From positions 62,001-126,000 of the forward strand of contig JAHJOO010000014.1 of assembly GCA_018820275.1 (NCBI GenBank): a DNA stretch of 64,000 nt. The letters run 5' to 3'. Source of the DNA: Alphaproteobacteria bacterium. Its GTDB lineage: Bacteria; Pseudomonadota; Alphaproteobacteria; Caulobacterales; Caulobacteraceae. Every line of letters starts with the position of its first letter. The stretch's first letter is position 1. Made by a program: the position numbers and the translations under genes. Of the stretch, positions 20,879 to 29,840 are shown one piece after another. The notes beneath the pieces are model-generated. The model saw nothing but the letters and a program-made list of their open reading frames with translations. It was not told where the DNA came from and searched no databases.

Positions 20879-21760
20879 ATGAGTACCGTGAAGGGGCGGC
20901 TGCGCATCGCCGTCCAGAAGTCCGGCCGTCTGTCGGACCGCAGCCTCGACCTCGTCCGCGACGCGGGTCTGAGGGTGGTCAAGGGCACCAACGACCTGCT
21001 GTACCGCATCGAGAACGCGCCCATCGACCTGCTGCGCGTGCGCGACGACGACATTCCGACCTTCGTCGCGGACGGCGTCTGCGATCTCGGGATCGTCGGA
21101 GAGAACGTGCTCGAAGAAGGCCGCAATGGGGGGCCCGTCGCCGAGGTCGTGATGCCGCTGGGCTTCGGCCGCTGCACCCTGAAGATCGCCGTCCCGCCTA
21201 CGCTGGACTATGCCGGCCCCGCGTCGCTGGACGGCCGGCGCGTGGCGACCAGCTATCCGCGGGTGCTGAAGCGGTGGCTGGCGGAACAGGGCGTGACGGC
21301 CGACGTGGTGACCATGCGCGGCGCGGTCGAGGTCGCCCCGCGGCTGAAGCTGGCGCACGCCATCTGCGACCTGGTCTCGACCGGGGCGACGCTGGAGGCC
21401 AACGGGCTGGAGGCGCGCGAGACGGTGCTGGACAGCCAGGCCGTGCTGATCCGCTCGCCCGTGGCGCCGGAACCCGAGCTGGCCGACCTGCTGGAAAGCA
21501 TCGTCGAGCGGATGGCCGGCGTCGTCGCCAGCCAGGGCGCGAAATACGTGATGCTGAACGCGCCGCGCGCCAACCTCGACCGCATCACCGCCCTGCTGCC
21601 GGGCGCGGGCGCGCCGACGGTGATGCCGCTGTCCGGCCGCGAGGACGCGGTGGCCGTCCACGCCGTCTGCCAGGAGGCGGTGTTCTGGGAGACGCTGGAG
21701 AAGCTGAAGGCCGAGGGGGCGTCCGCCATCCTCGTCCTGCCGATCGAGAAGATGATGTGA
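20879..21760 (+). CDS. hisG: ATP phosphoribosyltransferase HisG (long form)
   Basis: The 293-residue product performs the first step of histidine synthesis, joining ATP and PRPP. Visible family stretches are RIAVQKSGRLSD at the N terminus, LLRVRDDDIP, DLGIVGENV and the PRPP loop region ICDLVSTGATLEANGL. The length and the C-terminal domain (ANLDRITALLPGAGAPTVMPL) mark the long form, which carries its own histidine-binding regulatory domain and needs no HisZ. It shares one base with hisD (TGATG). Confidence 0.96.
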   Translation: MSTVKGRLRIAVQKSGRLSDRSLDLVRDAGLRVVKGTNDLLYRIENAPIDLLRVRDDDIPTFVADGVCDLGIVGENVLEEGRNGGPVAEVVMPLGFGRCTLKIAVPPTLDYAGPASLDGRRVATSYPRVLKRWLAEQGVTADVVTMRGAVEVAPRLKLAHAICDLVSTGATLEANGLEARETVLDSQAVLIRSPVAPEPELADLLESIVERMAGVVASQGAKYVMLNAPRANLDRITALLPGAGAPTVMPLSGREDAVAVHAVCQEAVFWETLEKLKAEGASAILVLPIEKMM

Positions 21761-23067
21761 TGAAGCGGTTCGACTGGGCGTCTCTGGACGAAACCGGGCG
21801 GCGCGAGGCGCTGGCCCGTCCCGCGCGCCGGGCCGAGGCCCGCGTGACCGACGGCGTGCGCGCCATTCTGGACGACGTGCGCGCGCGCGGCGGCGCGGCG
21901 GTGACCGAATGGGCGCTGAAGCTGGACGGCCACGCCCCGCGCCGGATCGTGCTGGACGCGGCGACCGTGGCCGACGCCCGCACGGCCTTGCCGCCGGCGG
22001 ATGTGCGGGCGCTGAGGGTCGCGGCCGACAATGTGCGCGTCTTCCACCAGGCCACGCGGCCGGAGGACGGAGACTGGGTCGAGACGACGCCGGGCGTGCG
22101 CTCGCGGATCGCGTGGCGGCCGATCCGGTCCGCGGGGATCTATGTGCCGGGCGGCACCGCGCCGTTGTTCTCCTCGCTGCTGATGCAGGCGATCCCGGCG
22201 CAGGTGGCCGGCGTGCCCGTGCGGGTGGCGGTGACGCCGCCGGCGAAGGACGGGGGAATCCACCCGGCCATGATCCTGGCCGGCGCCGAGGCGGGGCTGG
22301 AGGAGATCTGGCTGATCGGCGGGGCCCAGGCGATCGCGGCGCTGACGTTTGGGGCGGCGTTCGACGGGGACGTCATCCCGGCGTGCGACAAGCTGTTCGG
22401 CCCCGGCAACGCCTGGGTGGCCGAGGCCAAGAAGCAGGCGGCGGCACTGCCAGGCGGGCCGGCGGTGGACATGCCGGCCGGACCGTCGGAGCTGATGGTC
22501 GTCGTCGACCGCGACGCCGCGCCGGAGATCGCGGCGGCCGACCTGCTGAGCCAGGCCGAGCACGACGTCGACGCCCAGGTGCTGCTGGTGTCCACCAGCC
22601 GGGCGACGATCGACTACGTCCTGGCCGAGGTCGAGGCACAGCTCGAGGACCTGCCGCGCGCCGAGGTGGCGCGGGCGTCGCTGGCCGAGGCCCGCGCCAT
22701 TCTGGTGCGCGACCTCGACGCGGCGCTGGAGGTGATCAACGCCTACGGGCCGGAGCACCTGGCCCTGCAGGTCGAATATGCCGACGACCTGGTCGACGGC
22801 ATCACCGCGGCCGGTGCCATCTTCGTGGGACGCCACGCGGCGGAGACCCTGGGCGACTATGCCGCCGGACCCAGCCACGTCCTGCCGACCGACGGCGGGG
22901 CGCGGACGCTGGGCGGCCTCACCACCGCCAGCTTCATGACCTCGATGTCGGTGCAGACCGTCGCCGCGCGCGGCGCGGCACAACTGGCCCCCGTGGCGGC
23001 GCGGCTGGCGCGGCTGGAGGGGCTGGAGGCTCACGCCCGGGCCGCGGATCTGAGGAGCGCCGGATGA
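21760..23067 (+). CDS. hisD: Histidinol dehydrogenase HisD
   Basis: The start is ATG 21760, inside the hisG stop. The 435-residue enzyme oxidises L-histidinol to histidine with two NAD and a zinc ion. Hallmarks include SAGIYVPGGTAPL, GGAQAIAALTFGA, KLFGPGNAWVAEAK, DMPAGPSELMVV and the late AGPSHVLPTDGGART; the catalytic Glu-His is in NAYGPEHLAL. It overlaps the hisC'B gene by ATGA. Confidence 0.96.
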   Translation: MKRFDWASLDETGRREALARPARRAEARVTDGVRAILDDVRARGGAAVTEWALKLDGHAPRRIVLDAATVADARTALPPADVRALRVAADNVRVFHQATRPEDGDWVETTPGVRSRIAWRPIRSAGIYVPGGTAPLFSSLLMQAIPAQVAGVPVRVAVTPPAKDGGIHPAMILAGAEAGLEEIWLIGGAQAIAALTFGAAFDGDVIPACDKLFGPGNAWVAEAKKQAAALPGGPAVDMPAGPSELMVVVDRDAAPEIAAADLLSQAEHDVDAQVLLVSTSRATIDYVLAEVEAQLEDLPRAEVARASLAEARAILVRDLDAALEVINAYGPEHLALQVEYADDLVDGITAAGAIFVGRHAAETLGDYAAGPSHVLPTDGGARTLGGLTTASFMTSMSVQTVAARGAAQLAPVAARLARLEGLEAHARAADLRSAG

Positions 23068-24494
23068 CCCTGCCCGCCCCCTTCCCGCCCCTCGTGTCCG
23101 GCGCCGAGGGCCTCGACCGCGCGCCGACCTCCGCCCCTGCGGTCGCCGCGCGCATGGTCGAAGTCTATGGCGTGCCCGCCGACCACGTCCTGCCGGTGCG
23201 CGGCGCGTCGCACGGGCTGGAGCTGATCTTCCGGTTGGCGGCGCGCGAAGGTCTGCGCGTGGACGCGCCGGACGCCCCGCCCTTCGACGCCCTGGCGAAA
23301 CTGTACCGTCCCGCCCCGCAGGACGCCGCGCTCCTCGCAATGATCGTGCGCGGCCTCGGCTCGCCCGAGGCGGTCACGGAGATGGCCGATCGGATCGCGC
23401 CCGCGCTTTTGGTCGTCGACGAGGCGCGCGTGGAGTTCTCGGACCAGACCTCCGCCGCCCCTCTGACGCAGCGCCACGAGGGCCTGGTCGTGGTGCGCAG
23501 CCTGTCGCTGTCGCACGGACTGACCGGCGCGCGGGTCGGGGCCCTGATCGCCCGCCCGGCCACGCTGGCCCGGATCGTGGGGGTGATGGAGCCGCACGCG
23601 GTTCCGGAGCCGAGCCTGAGGCTGGCGCTGCAGGCGCTGGATCCCTCGCGCCTCGTCGAGACCGGGGCCCGGATCGCCCGCGTCCGCGACGAGCGGGCGC
23701 GCATGACCAAAGCCCTGTCGCGCGAAATGTCGGTCGAGCCCGGCGTCGGGCCGGTCATCGCGGCGCGGCCGGCCGACCTCGCCGGGGCCCGGGCGGCGCT
23801 GGCGCGACTGGGCGTGGCGGCGGAGGTGGAAGGCGACCGCCTGCGCCTGCCCGTCTTCGCCCGGGCGGAGCTGAACGACCGCACGCTGGCCGCCTTCGGC
23901 CTCGCGCCGGTCGGGCGGCCGCACCGGACCGGCCAGTCGGTGCGGGACACAAAAGAGACGCGCATCGTCTGCGCCGTCGACCTGGACGCGGCGGCGCCCG
24001 TCGCCATCCGCACCGGCGTCGGCTTCTTCGACCACATGCTGGAGCAGGTGGCGGCGCACGGCGGCTTCTCGCTGAGCTTGTCGTGCGAGGGCGACCTGCA
24101 CACCGATCCGCACCACACGATCGAGGACAGCGCCATCGCCCTTGGGCAGGCGCTGAAGCAGGCGCTGGGCGAGCGGCGCGGCATCGCCCGCTACGGCTTC
24201 GTCCTGCCGATGGACGAGGCCGAGGCGAAGGTGTCGATCGACCTGTCGGGACGGCCCTATCCGGTGTTCGAGGGCGCGTTTTCGACCGCCTTCCTCGGCG
24301 ACTATCGCACCGACATGACCGCCCACGTGATCCGCAGCCTGGCCGAGCACCTCGGCGCGGCGATCCACGTCTCGGTCACCGGACAGGATGACCACCACAA
24401 GACCGAGGCCGTCTACAAGGCGCTGGGTCGGGCCCTGCGTCAGGCGATCCGGGTCGAGGGCGAGGCCGTGCCTTCGACGAAGGGGGTGCTGTGA
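23064..24494 (+). CDS. hisB: Degenerate HisC-like domain fused to imidazoleglycerol-phosphate dehydratase HisB
   Basis: One 476-residue frame from ATG 23064. Residues about 1-285 follow the histidinol-phosphate aminotransferase fold: the PVRGASHGLELIF turn, LLVVDEARVEF with the PLP-ring Asp119, and VRSLSLSHGLTGARVG. At the last motif, where HisC has the PLP-binding Lys (RTLSKAFGLAGLRVG), this protein has Leu149; the NPNNPTG motif and the VDEAY tyrosine are also lost. Residues about 295-476 are an intact HisB with FFDHMLEQ, DPHHTIEDSAIALGQAL and DDHHKTEAVYKAL metal motifs. HisB dehydration should work; the front half looks like a pseudo-aminotransferase. A true HisC must be encoded elsewhere. 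Confidence 0.88.
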   Translation: MTLPAPFPPLVSGAEGLDRAPTSAPAVAARMVEVYGVPADHVLPVRGASHGLELIFRLAAREGLRVDAPDAPPFDALAKLYRPAPQDAALLAMIVRGLGSPEAVTEMADRIAPALLVVDEARVEFSDQTSAAPLTQRHEGLVVVRSLSLSHGLTGARVGALIARPATLARIVGVMEPHAVPEPSLRLALQALDPSRLVETGARIARVRDERARMTKALSREMSVEPGVGPVIAARPADLAGARAALARLGVAAEVEGDRLRLPVFARAELNDRTLAAFGLAPVGRPHRTGQSVRDTKETRIVCAVDLDAAAPVAIRTGVGFFDHMLEQVAAHGGFSLSLSCEGDLHTDPHHTIEDSAIALGQALKQALGERRGIARYGFVLPMDEAEAKVSIDLSGRPYPVFEGAFSTAFLGDYRTDMTAHVIRSLAEHLGAAIHVSVTGQDDHHKTEAVYKALGRALRQAIRVEGEAVPSTKGVL

Positions 24495-25090
24495 GCACCG
24501 TCGCGGTCGTCGCCTACGGCGCCGGTAACGTTGCCTCGGTCCGCTTCGCGCTGGAGCGGCTGGGCGCCGAGGTGCGGCTGGTGTCGACGGCGGCGGAGAT
24601 CGATGCGGCCGGGCGCCTGATTCTGCCCGGGGTCGGCGCGGCCGCCTATGCCATGGAACGTCTGGGGGAGCTGGGGCTGATCGAGGCGATCCGGGCCTTC
24701 CCCCGTCCTCTGCTCGGCGTGTGTCTGGGCCAGCAGCTGCTGTTCGAGGGCAGCGACGAGGGCGAGGCGGAGCTGCTGGGCCTGATCCCCGGCCGGGTCC
24801 GCCGCATGGAGCCGGGTCCGTCGCGGCCGGTGCCGCACATGGGCTGGTCGCGGCTGGAGGTCGTGCGCGACGACCCGTTGCTGGAGGGCGTGGGCGACGA
24901 CGCCTGGGCCTATTTCGTGCACGGCTACGTCTGTCCCGACGGTCCGGCGACCCTGGCGCGGGCGGAGTACGGCGGGCCGGTCCCCGCGGTGGTGCGCGCC
25001 GGGACCCGCTGGGGCTGCCAGTTCCACCCGGAACGGTCCAGCGCGGCCGGGGCCCGCATTCTGAAGAACTTTCTGGAGCTGCCCGCGTGA
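24491..25090 (+). CDS. hisH: Imidazole glycerol phosphate synthase glutaminase subunit HisH
   Basis: The GTG start overlaps the hisB stop (GTGA). The 199-residue class I glutamine amidotransferase supplies ammonia to HisF. The nucleophile Cys is in LLGVCLGQQLLF and the catalytic His-Glu pair in CQFHPERSS; VAYGAGNVASV is the N-terminal family motif. Coupled to hisA by another GTGA. Confidence 0.95.
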   Translation: MSTVAVVAYGAGNVASVRFALERLGAEVRLVSTAAEIDAAGRLILPGVGAAAYAMERLGELGLIEAIRAFPRPLLGVCLGQQLLFEGSDEGEAELLGLIPGRVRRMEPGPSRPVPHMGWSRLEVVRDDPLLEGVGDDAWAYFVHGYVCPDGPATLARAEYGGPVPAVVRAGTRWGCQFHPERSSAAGARILKNFLELPA

Positions 25091-25818
25091 TCGTCTACCC
25101 CGCCATCGACCTGAGGGACGGCGCCTGCGTGCGGCTGATGCACGGGCGGTTCGACCAGGTGACGCGCTACGACGACGATCCGGCCGCCCGGCTGGCGAGC
25201 TTCGTCGCGGCGGGCACCGAGTGGGTGCACGTCGTGGATCTGGACGGAGCGCAGGCGGGGCGCGCCGTTCAGCACGAACTGATCGGCCGGTTGGCGCGCT
25301 CGGGCGAGGTCAACATCCAGTCCGGCGGCGGCGTGCGATCCCGTGAAGACGTGGCGGCCCTGCTGGACGCCGGTGTGGCGCGCGTCGTGGTCGGCTCGCA
25401 GGCCGTGACGGCGCCTGGGGCGGTCGCGGACTGGCTGTCCGAGTTCGGGGCGGAGCGGATCGCCCTGGCTCTGGACGTGAACGTGCGCGACGGCGTGCCG
25501 GTGCCGGCGCTGAAGGGCTGGACCGAGGCCGCCTCCGTCGATCTTTGGGCGGCGCTGGACCGCTTTCCGCCCGGAACGGCGTCTCATGTGCTGGTCACCG
25601 ACGTCGGCCGCGACGGCGCGCTGACCGGGCCCAATCTCGAGCTGCTGGCCGAGATCGTGCGGCGGCGGCCGGACCTGCGGGTGCAGGCCTCCGGCGGCGT
25701 GGCGAAGACGGCGGACCTGACCGCCGCGCGCGACGCGGGCTGCGCCGGGGCCATCGTTGGCCGGGCGATCTACGAGGGCCGCTTCACCGTCGAACAGGCG
25801 CTGGAGGCCGTGCGATGA
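25087..25818 (+). CDS. hisA: ProFAR isomerase HisA
   Basis: The GTG start overlaps the hisH stop. The 243-residue TIM barrel isomerises ProFAR to PRFAR. The first catalytic Asp is in [14 protein letters not shown], the second in [14 protein letters not shown], and the phosphate-binding IQSGGGVRS and [12 protein letters not shown] turns are present. It ends in an ATGA overlap with hisF. Confidence 0.95.
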   Translation: MIVYPAIDLRDGACVRLMHGRFDQVTRYDDDPAARLASFVAAGTEWVHVVDLDGAQAGRAVQHELIGRLARSGEVNIQSGGGVRSREDVAALLDAGVARVVVGSQAVTAPGAVADWLSEFGAERIALALDVNVRDGVPVPALKGWTEAASVDLWAALDRFPPGTASHVLVTDVGRDGALTGPNLELLAEIVRRRPDLRVQASGGVAKTADLTAARDAGCAGAIVGRAIYEGRFTVEQALEAVR

Positions 25819-26582
25819 CGGCGCGGCGGATCATCCCCTGCCTTGACGTCAAGGACGGCCGCGTCGTGAAGGGCGTCCGCTTCGAAGGGCACCGCGACAT
25901 GGGCGACGCCGCCGAACTGGCCGCGCGCTATCGGGACGAGGGCGCCGACGAGCTGGTCTTTTACGACATCACCGCCAGCCCGCAGGGGCGGACGCTGGAC
26001 TATGGCTGGGTCGAGAGCGTGGCCCGCCTCCTGGACATCCCCTTCTGCGTCGCGGGCGGCATCCGCTCCGTCGAGCAGGCCGCGCGTTGCCTCGATCACG
26101 GCGCGGACAAGGTGTCGATCAACTCGCCCGCGCTGGAGCGGCCCGAGCTGATCTCCGAGATGGCCGAGCGGCTGGGCGGCCAGTGCGTGGTCGTCGGCGT
26201 GGACAGCCGCAAGGTCGCGGACGACTGGATGGTGCATCAGTACACCGGCGATCCCACCGCCAGCCGCGGCGCGGGCCGCCGGACGCTGGACTGGATCGTC
26301 GAGGCGCAGCGGCTGGGTGCCGGCGAGATCGTGCTGAATTGCATGGACGAGGACGGCGTGCGGCGCGGCTATGATCTGGAGCAGCTGGCGGCGGCGCAGT
26401 CGCGCCTGACCATCCCGCTGGTCGCCTCGGGCGGCGCGGGCGCAGCGGCGCACTTCGTCGATGTCTTTGAACAGGCGGACGTGTCGGGTGCCCTGGCGGC
26501 CAGCGTCTTCCACACCGGGGCGGTGCGCATCCCGGACCTGAAGGCGGAGCTGGCCGCGGCCGGCGTGGAGGTGCGGCCGTGA
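25815..26582 (+). CDS. hisF: Imidazole glycerol phosphate synthase cyclase subunit HisF
   Basis: The 255-residue TIM-barrel partner of HisH closes the imidazole ring and releases AICAR. Motifs are [54 protein letters not shown] and [12 protein letters not shown], with catalytic Asp residues in the first and fourth. ATG 25815 lies within the hisA stop, and the gene overlaps hisIE by GTGA. Confidence 0.96.
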   Translation: MTARRIIPCLDVKDGRVVKGVRFEGHRDMGDAAELAARYRDEGADELVFYDITASPQGRTLDYGWVESVARLLDIPFCVAGGIRSVEQAARCLDHGADKVSINSPALERPELISEMAERLGGQCVVVGVDSRKVADDWMVHQYTGDPTASRGAGRRTLDWIVEAQRLGAGEIVLNCMDEDGVRRGYDLEQLAAAQSRLTIPLVASGGAGAAAHFVDVFEQADVSGALAASVFHTGAVRIPDLKAELAAAGVEVRP

Positions 26583-27199
26583 TCGATCCGGATACCGTGG
26601 ACTTCGACAAGGGCGGCGGCCTGATCCCCGCGATCGTGCAGGATGCGGACACCCTGCAGGTGCTGACGCTGGCCTATATGGACCGCGCCGCGCTCGCCGA
26701 GACGATCCAGAGCGGCGAGGCGACCTTCATCTCGCGCTCGCGCGGCGGGCGCTGGCGCAAGGGCGAGACGTCGGGTGACCGGCTGTTCGTGCGCCAGATC
26801 ATCGCCGACTGCGACGGCGACGCCGTGGTGGTGAAGGTGCGGCCCGTGGGCAATGCCTGCCACCTGAACCGCGTCAGCTGCTTCGGCGATGAGGACGCGC
26901 CGGGACTGGGTCGTCTGGCGCGGCTTGAGCGGACGATCGCCGAGCGGGCCGAAGCGGATCCGGCCGAGAGCTGGACCGCGCGGCTGCTCGCCGAGGGCCC
27001 CAAACGGGCGGCGCAGAAGGTGGGTGAGGAAGGCGTGGAGACGGCCCTGGCCGGCGCGGCCGGAGACGACGCCGAACTGGCCTCCGAGGCGGCGGACCTG
27101 ATCTATCACCTGCTGGTGCTGCTGAAGGCGCGCGGCCTGTCGTCGCAGGACGTGCTGGACGTGCTTGCCGCGCGCGCCGCGCCGAAGGGCGACCGCTGA
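26579..27199 (+). CDS. hisI: Bifunctional PR-AMP cyclohydrolase / PR-ATP pyrophosphatase HisIE
   Basis: The GTG start overlaps the hisF stop. The 206-residue fusion carries steps 2 and 3 of the pathway. The HisI part (about 1-110) has [27 protein letters not shown] and the zinc-site Cys in [12 protein letters not shown]. The HisE part (about 115-206) has [17 protein letters not shown] and the metal-binding [14 protein letters not shown]. Many alphaproteobacteria keep hisI and hisE apart, so the fused form is notable. Last gene of the operon. Confidence 0.95.
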   Translation: MIDPDTVDFDKGGGLIPAIVQDADTLQVLTLAYMDRAALAETIQSGEATFISRSRGGRWRKGETSGDRLFVRQIIADCDGDAVVVKVRPVGNACHLNRVSCFGDEDAPGLGRLARLERTIAERAEADPAESWTARLLAEGPKRAAQKVGEEGVETALAGAAGDDAELASEAADLIYHLLVLLKARGLSSQDVLDVLAARAAPKGDR

Positions 27200-27441
27200 C
27201 CCCCGCGGGCGATTTCAGCGAGGCCTCACGCGGCGCTCATGCCCTGTGGGGCGCGGGAGTTCAGGGATCATCGTGTCCCGACCAAGGAGTTCCTCTCTTG
27301 ATGTGCACGGCTCCCGCTGCCCCCTCCCCCCGCCTGAAGCCCGGATTTCATTGCCGAAATTTAAGAAGTGCGACGGGGCGAGGGGGGCTACAGCGTTCGA
27401 TGACGTCCTCCCGACTTGTCCCTCTCTCCCAGGCTTGCCCC
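27200..27441 (+). other. Upstream region of the second TonB receptor gene
   Basis: This 242-base gap after hisIE has no independent gene. The receptor frame is open back to about 27298, where TTG 27298 and ATG 27301 follow an AAGGAG sequence. A start there would put 47 or more residues before the signal peptide. No riboswitch or clear promoter was recognised. Confidence 0.35.
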
Positions 27442-29640
27442 ATGATCCTCCGTACGCTGATGGCGACGACGGCCTTCTCCGTGTTCGCCGTGACGGCCGC
27501 CGCCGCCCAGGACCGGCCGCAGACTCCGCCCCCGGCCCAGCAGCCGGCTGAGGAAGCCGAGGACGAGACCCAGGTCGAGGAGGTGGTGGTCCAGGGCGTG
27601 AGGCCGGACATCCTGAGCCAGGCCGACCGCATGAGCTACAACGTCGCCAACGACCTGCAGGCCCAGACGGGCTCGGTCGCCGACGTGCTGCGCAACGTCC
27701 CCGGGGTGGAAGTGGACCTGCAGGGCAACGTCGCCCTGCGCGGCGACGGCAACGTCACCATCCTGATCGACGGCCGTCCCTCGGCCATGTTCAGCGGCGG
27801 CAGCCGCGCGGACGCGCTGCAGGCCATGTCCGGCGGCACCATCGAACGCGTCGAGGTGATCACCAATCCGTCGGCCGCCTTCAGCCCGGAGGGATCGGGC
27901 GGCATCATCAACCTGGTGACGAAGAAGACTACCCAGTCGATCAGCTCCGGCACCGTACGCCTGGGCTACGGCGGCGAGGGCCGCGGCAATGCCTCGATCA
28001 GCGGCAGCCGCCGGGACGGCCCCCTGACCGTGGCCGGCGACGTCGGCTATCGCCGGCAGAACGGCGAGAACGTCAGCAGCCGCGAGCGTCTGCGGCCGGG
28101 TGCCACGCCGGCCGACGAGCGCCGCGAGACCAACGAGGCCGTCAACGACGGCCGCTTCGAATCGAAGAACGCGCGCATCAGCGCCGACTACGACCTGAAC
28201 GCCCGCGACCGCATCAGCGGCGAGCTGGGCTGGCGCGAATTCGCCGTCGGCGGCGAGGGGATCGAGACCTTCGTCCGCGCCGACGGCACGGGCGCGGTTC
28301 TGGACGCCTATGCGCGCGACGGCGAGACCGAGTTCAGCAACAGCGGAACCAACGCCCGCACCTCGTGGCGGCGCAAGTTCGCCGACCAGCACGAGCTCGT
28401 CGTCGACCTCGAGTACGGCGAGAACGAGAACGAACGGATCACCACCGCCTTCACCGACGTCACGGCCGGCGGCGGGTCGGATTCGGCCGAGCGGATCGGC
28501 GGCTCCACCACGTCGGACGAGTGGGGCGTCAAGGTCGACTACACCCGCCCGATGGGCGAGCGCCGCACGCTCAAGGTCGGCTATGAGCTGGACGTCGAGA
28601 ACAATGAGTTCGACAACTTCGGCTTCCGCGGTCCCTCGTTCACCAGCCTCGTCGCCATCCCGGCGCTGAACAGCCTGTTCCGCTATGACGAGACCATCCA
28701 CGCCGCCTACGGGACCTACGACCGGCCGTTCGGCGATCTGGACGTCCAGTTCGGACTTCGCCTCGAGCAGGTCGAATTCCAGCTCGACCAGGTGACCCAG
28801 AACGTCACCGTCGACCGTGACTATTTCCGCGTCTATCCGACCCTGAATTTCGGCTACCAGCTGACCGAGAGCCAGCGTCTGCGGGGCGGGTACAGCCGTC
28901 GGATCGCGCGGCCGTCGCCGCAGGATCTCAATCCGTTCACCGTCTACATCGACCCGCAGAACCTGCGGCGCGGCAACCCCGACCTCGAACCGGAGATCAC
29001 CGACAGCTACGAGTTCGGCTGGCAGATGCGGTCCGGCCGCACCTTCTACTCGGCGACGGCCTTCTACCGCGACAGCTCGGGCGGCGTGACGGACGTGGTC
29101 GAGGATCTGGGCAACGGCGTCGTGCTGACCACCCGGGAGAACCTGGGCGAATCCCAGCGCATGGGCCTCGAGTTCATCGCCAACGGCCAGCTGCCGCTGG
29201 GCATCAGCTACAACGTCTCCGGGACGGTGTTCAAAAACGACATCTTCGTGCCGGGCGTGGCCGGCGCCGATCGCAGCGGGACCAGCGCCAGCGTGCGGAC
29301 GTCGCTCAACTGGCAGCCGACCGAGGTCGACTTCTTCCAGGTGAACGGCTTCTACAACGGCGAGCAACTGCAGGCCCAGGGGTATCGCGAGCCGTTCGGC
29401 ATCCTGAACCTCGGCTATCGCCGCAAACTGACGGACGACCTCAGCCTGACCCTGACGGGCGTGAACGTGCTGGACACCGCCGAGCAGGTCATCGTCGTGG
29501 ACACGCCGGACTTCAGCGACCGGGTGCGCGTGCGCTTCCAGGAGCCCGCCTTCTTCGTCGGCCTGACGTGGAACTTCGGCGGCGGCCCGCGGCGGCCCGA
29601 GCCCGCGTTCGACTTCAACACCGGCGCCGGCCCGGGCTGA
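27442..29640 (+). CDS. TonB-dependent outer-membrane receptor
   Basis: ATG 27442 is chosen because it opens a normal signal peptide (MILRTLMATTAFSVFAVTAAAAQ). In-frame upstream starts at 27298/27301 and 27400 exist; the first follows a good AAGGAG. The 732-residue protein has a TonB-box-like EEVVVQG, a plug domain (about 50-170: ADVLRNVPGVEVD, VALRGDGNVTILIDGRPSA, EVITNPSAAFSPEGSGGIINLV) and a barrel resembling the OMP_b-brl_3 group, ending in WNFGGGPRRPEPAF. The ligand cannot be told. It may share a transcript with the his operon or use its own promoter in the preceding gap. Confidence 0.85.
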   Translation: MILRTLMATTAFSVFAVTAAAAQDRPQTPPPAQQPAEEAEDETQVEEVVVQGVRPDILSQADRMSYNVANDLQAQTGSVADVLRNVPGVEVDLQGNVALRGDGNVTILIDGRPSAMFSGGSRADALQAMSGGTIERVEVITNPSAAFSPEGSGGIINLVTKKTTQSISSGTVRLGYGGEGRGNASISGSRRDGPLTVAGDVGYRRQNGENVSSRERLRPGATPADERRETNEAVNDGRFESKNARISADYDLNARDRISGELGWREFAVGGEGIETFVRADGTGAVLDAYARDGETEFSNSGTNARTSWRRKFADQHELVVDLEYGENENERITTAFTDVTAGGGSDSAERIGGSTTSDEWGVKVDYTRPMGERRTLKVGYELDVENNEFDNFGFRGPSFTSLVAIPALNSLFRYDETIHAAYGTYDRPFGDLDVQFGLRLEQVEFQLDQVTQNVTVDRDYFRVYPTLNFGYQLTESQRLRGGYSRRIARPSPQDLNPFTVYIDPQNLRRGNPDLEPEITDSYEFGWQMRSGRTFYSATAFYRDSSGGVTDVVEDLGNGVVLTTRENLGESQRMGLEFIANGQLPLGISYNVSGTVFKNDIFVPGVAGADRSGTSASVRTSLNWQPTEVDFFQVNGFYNGEQLQAQGYREPFGILNLGYRRKLTDDLSLTLTGVNVLDTAEQVIVVDTPDFSDRVRVRFQEPAFFVGLTWNFGGGPRRPEPAFDFNTGAGPG

Positions 29641-29651
29641 TCCGGCAGACC

Positions 29652-29692
29652 CGTCCGCCGATCCGCGACCGCAAGCCTTGACCCGGCGGACG
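29652..29692. terminator. Hairpin after TonB receptor gene
   Basis: CGTCCGCCG and CGGCGGACG form a 9-bp inverted repeat with a 23-base loop, starting 12 bases after the receptor stop. A second small hairpin (CGCGGC-GAA-GCCGCG, 29714-29728) follows before the tRNA. Either could end the receptor transcript. Confidence 0.45.
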
Positions 29693-29736
29693 GAATGACT
29701 CAGAAACGCGCCTCGCGGCGAAGCCGCGGGTGATGT

Positions 29737-29813
29737 GCGTCCTTAGCTCAGTTGGTTAGAGCATCTGACTTTTAATCAGAGGGTCCTCGGTTCGAGCCCG
29801 AGAGGACGTACCA
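29737..29813 (+). tRNA. tRNA-Lys (anticodon TTT)
   Basis: A 77-base cloverleaf with encoded CCA. The acceptor GCGTCCT pairs with AGGACGT (with a G-T pair at the end), the D arm contains AGCTCAGTTGG, the anticodon loop CTTTTAA gives TTT, and the T loop contains GTTCGAG. Confidence 0.95.
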
Positions 29814-29840
29814 TTCCCTTTTTGCCCTGAGGTCGGTCGC

